The notes beneath the pieces were generated by a model. That model made no database searches. It worked only from the letters and a program-made list of their open reading frames with translations, and was not told the DNA's origin. Both the position numbers and the translations under genes were made by a program. A stretch of DNA of 41,054 nucleotides from Candidatus Methylomirabilis tolerans (lineage in GTDB: Bacteria; Methylomirabilota; Methylomirabilia; Methylomirabilales; Methylomirabilaceae), in contig JAIOIU010000095.1 of NCBI GenBank assembly GCA_019912425.1, forward strand, positions 1-41,054, written 5' to 3'. The number at the start of each line of letters is the position of its first letter. Positions within the stretch are counted from its first letter, which is position 1. This document shows, in pieces, positions 39,355 through 41,054 of this stretch.

Positions 39355-40812
39355 GTGGAGAAGCGAAGAATAGTGGAGGAGCTATACGCCATCGTGGGCC
39401 GCGATTGGGTCATCGCCGACCCGGACGAGTTAACTGTGTACGAATGCGACGCGATGACCTTTCTGGAAAGGACTGCACCCGATATCGTGGTCCTTCCGAG
39501 CAACACAGAGCAGGTTGTTGAGGTGGTCAAGCTCTGCGATCGGGAGCGGCTTCCCTTCCTGCCGCGGGGAGCGGGGACCGGCCTGTCCGGCGGCGCTATT
39601 GCTGTTGCCGGCGGGGTCATCATCGGGCTGAACCGTATGAATCGGATATTGGACATCGATCTTGCGAATCAGCGCGCTGTCGTCGAACCGGGTGTGGTGA
39701 ACCTCGCTCTGACCCAGGCCGTTCAGGAACATCGCCACTACTTTGCTCCGGACCCGGCCAGCCAGGCGGCATCCAGCATCGGCGGTAACGTGGCGGAGAA
39801 CGCCGGAGGCCCTCACTGCCTGAAGTACGGGACGACGACGACGCATATCCTCGGACTTGAGGTGGTGCTGGCATCGGGAGAGATAGTGCAGTTCGGGGGC
39901 ACAACACTGGATTGCCCCGGCTATGATCTCACCGGCCTCTTTACCGGCTCCGAAGGGACCCTGGGGATCGCTACGAAGGTCACGGTTCGCCTGATGCGTC
40001 AGGCTGAGGCTGTAAAAACACTGCTGGCCTCCTTTCGCGCCATCGATACGGCCAGCACGGTAGTGTCTGAGATCATCGCTACAGGCATCATCCCGTCGGC
40101 CATGGAGATGATGGATCGACACATCATCGGGGCACTTGAAGAGTGGTTGCATATCGGTTACCCTGAAGGCGCCGGCGCGGTGCTGTTGATCGAGCTGGAT
40201 GGACCGGCTGCGGAGATCGAGGCCCAGGCCAAGCAGATTGAGCAGATTTGTGTTCGGCATGGCGCCCTGGACCTTCGGGTCGCCAGAGACGAGCAGGAGC
40301 GGGCACTGCTCTGGAGGGGACGGAAGGGTGCGGTCGCGGCCGTGGGCCGAATCACTCACGAATTTTACCTGCAGGATGGCGTGGTCCCTCGAACCACACT
40401 TCCCCAGGTACTCAGGGAGGTCGAAGCGATCGCGGAGCGCAATGCTTTTGTGATTGCGAACGTTTTCCATGCAGGCGACGGCAACCTCCATCCCCTGATC
40501 TGTTTCGACTCCCGCAAGGAAGGCGAATTGCAGAGGGCCATTGCAGCCGGGGCGGAGATCATGAGGCTCTGCCTGTCTGTCGGTGGGAGTATTACGGGCG
40601 AGCATGGGATTGGGCTGGAGAAGATCGACTTCATCCCCCTCATGTACAGCCCCGACGACCTTGAGGCAATGCAGAGGGTTCGGCTCGCCTTCGATCCTTT
40701 ATTACGGTGCAACCCCGGCAAGCTGTTGCCCACCACCAAGTCCTGCAGTGAAACGAATGTTGCCTATCGGCCGCACCGTGTTGAACGGGAGGGCCTCGCC
40801 CAGCGCATCTGA
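39355..40812 (+). CDS. glcD: Glycolate oxidase subunit GlcD-like
   Basis: A 485-residue FAD-linked oxidase. The N-terminal FAD domain has LPRGAGTGLSGGAIAVAGGV, SSIGGNVAENAGGPHCLKYG and DLTGLFTGSEGTLGIATKVTV. The substrate domain carries HAGDGNLHP and ITGEHGIGLEK, whose histidines belong to the GlcD/D-lactate dehydrogenase active site. It ends LRCNPGKLLP. The start is GTG 39355 after a G-rich stretch. It pairs with the GlcE-like subunit 43 bases upstream. The usual third gene, glcF, would be expected beyond the right edge if the operon is complete, but a repeat element follows immediately. Confidence 0.93.
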   Translation: MEKRRIVEELYAIVGRDWVIADPDELTVYECDAMTFLERTAPDIVVLPSNTEQVVEVVKLCDRERLPFLPRGAGTGLSGGAIAVAGGVIIGLNRMNRILDIDLANQRAVVEPGVVNLALTQAVQEHRHYFAPDPASQAASSIGGNVAENAGGPHCLKYGTTTTHILGLEVVLASGEIVQFGGTTLDCPGYDLTGLFTGSEGTLGIATKVTVRLMRQAEAVKTLLASFRAIDTASTVVSEIIATGIIPSAMEMMDRHIIGALEEWLHIGYPEGAGAVLLIELDGPAAEIEAQAKQIEQICVRHGALDLRVARDEQERALLWRGRKGAVAAVGRITHEFYLQDGVVPRTTLPQVLREVEAIAERNAFVIANVFHAGDGNLHPLICFDSRKEGELQRAIAAGAEIMRLCLSVGGSITGEHGIGLEKIDFIPLMYSPDDLEAMQRVRLAFDPLLRCNPGKLLPTTKSCSETNVAYRPHRVEREGLAQRI

Positions 40813-40914
40813 TAGCTCGCAAGCCGTCTCCAGACACCGAGGCGGCGATCAGCTATTTAGCCAAAATGGTTCTTCCGGATTTAGCGTGGGTGAACCTGTC
40901 TCCCTTTTGCCAAA

Positions 40915-41054
40915 GATAAACCCCCCTAACCCCCCTTTTCCAAAAGGGGGGCCACACTCTAGCTTTTCTCCCCGTTTGGCAGGCAAGGGGGGCCACATGC
41001 TTGCACATCTATCTTTTCTCCCCCTTTCGTAAAGGGGGATCGAAGGGGGTTTTT
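40915..41054. repeat. C-tract/G-tract hairpin repeat at the right edge
   Basis: Begins AAACCCCCCTAACCCCCC, then TTTTCCAAAAGGGGGG (a hairpin), later CCCCCTTTCGTAAAGGGGG (a second hairpin), and ends GAAGGGGGTTTTT, so the outer ends are also inverted repeats (AAACCCCC versus GGGGGTTTTT). No coding signal. This looks like a dispersed, possibly mobilisable, hairpin element, and it could also end transcription after glcD. The rest of 40813-40914 shows nothing further. Confidence 0.5.

Noticed and set aside
39430-40605. 391-residue open frame on the minus strand
   Set aside because: It is antisense to the well-conserved glcD gene and has no recognisable domains.

Overview
The window looks like chromosomal DNA from a GC-rich Gram-negative bacterium. 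The evidence is outer-membrane and periplasmic genes (a coiled-coil porin, a lipoprotein copper oxidase, Fe(III) binding protein, HtrA, M16 proteases), a hopanoid-type epimerase (HpnA), and short dispersed repeats. Gene content and repeat style are reminiscent of the NC10 (Methylomirabilis-like) group. That is an inference; no rRNA gene is present to confirm it. I see no rRNA, tRNA, CRISPR array, transposase or phage gene.

Layout. 1-5338 (+): a partial UvrD-type helicase-nuclease, a HAD nucleotidase, a RodZ-like protein and a CDF metal exporter. 5416-6724 (-): a methyltransferase and an XRE regulator, divergent from a bacterioferritin-like gene (6844-7302, +). 7332-13890 (-): an apparent operon with a DUF1858 protein, a bifunctional-nuclease-fold protein, a ceruloplasmin-like multicopper oxidase, ApbE, a porin, an FMN-binding protein, a four-helix membrane protein and a small PC4-like protein. 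This reads as a flavinylated electron-transfer and copper-oxidase module. 14253-18677 (-): an Fe(III) ABC transporter with its fur gene, which has a clear promoter and Fur box. 18978-20668 (-): a GNAT acetyltransferase and an alpha/beta hydrolase. 20772-21569: a promoter, a 29-residue membrane peptide and a stretch rich in strong inverted repeats but no other gene, followed by a universal stress protein (-).

The most notable block is the copper operon at 22336-27299 (+): CsoR, a geranylgeranyl-reductase-like flavoprotein, a YHS-HMA-HMA-CopA ATPase, a PCYCGC-family protein and a free-standing YHS protein. The PCYCGC gene has an in-frame TGA exactly where the family usually has the first Cys of a CxxC pair. 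The frame continues for 33 family-like codons, and a bacterial-SECIS-like hairpin with a bulged U lies at the right distance. I propose that it encodes a selenoprotein with a UxxC motif.

27667-32791 (+) is a cell-envelope quality-control run: HtrA, DUF192, an M16 catalytic/non-catalytic pair and CcdA. A secreted cysteine-rich protein (-) follows. 33481-36250 holds hpnA, dnaA and a likely oriC with five DnaA boxes. 36338-40812 (+) encodes a class-III aminotransferase resembling HemL and two glycolate-oxidase-type flavoproteins (GlcE-like, GlcD). The window ends in a G/C-tract hairpin repeat. Several dispersed repeats recur, including copies that are translated inside copA and one that supplies the start codon of the glcE-like gene.
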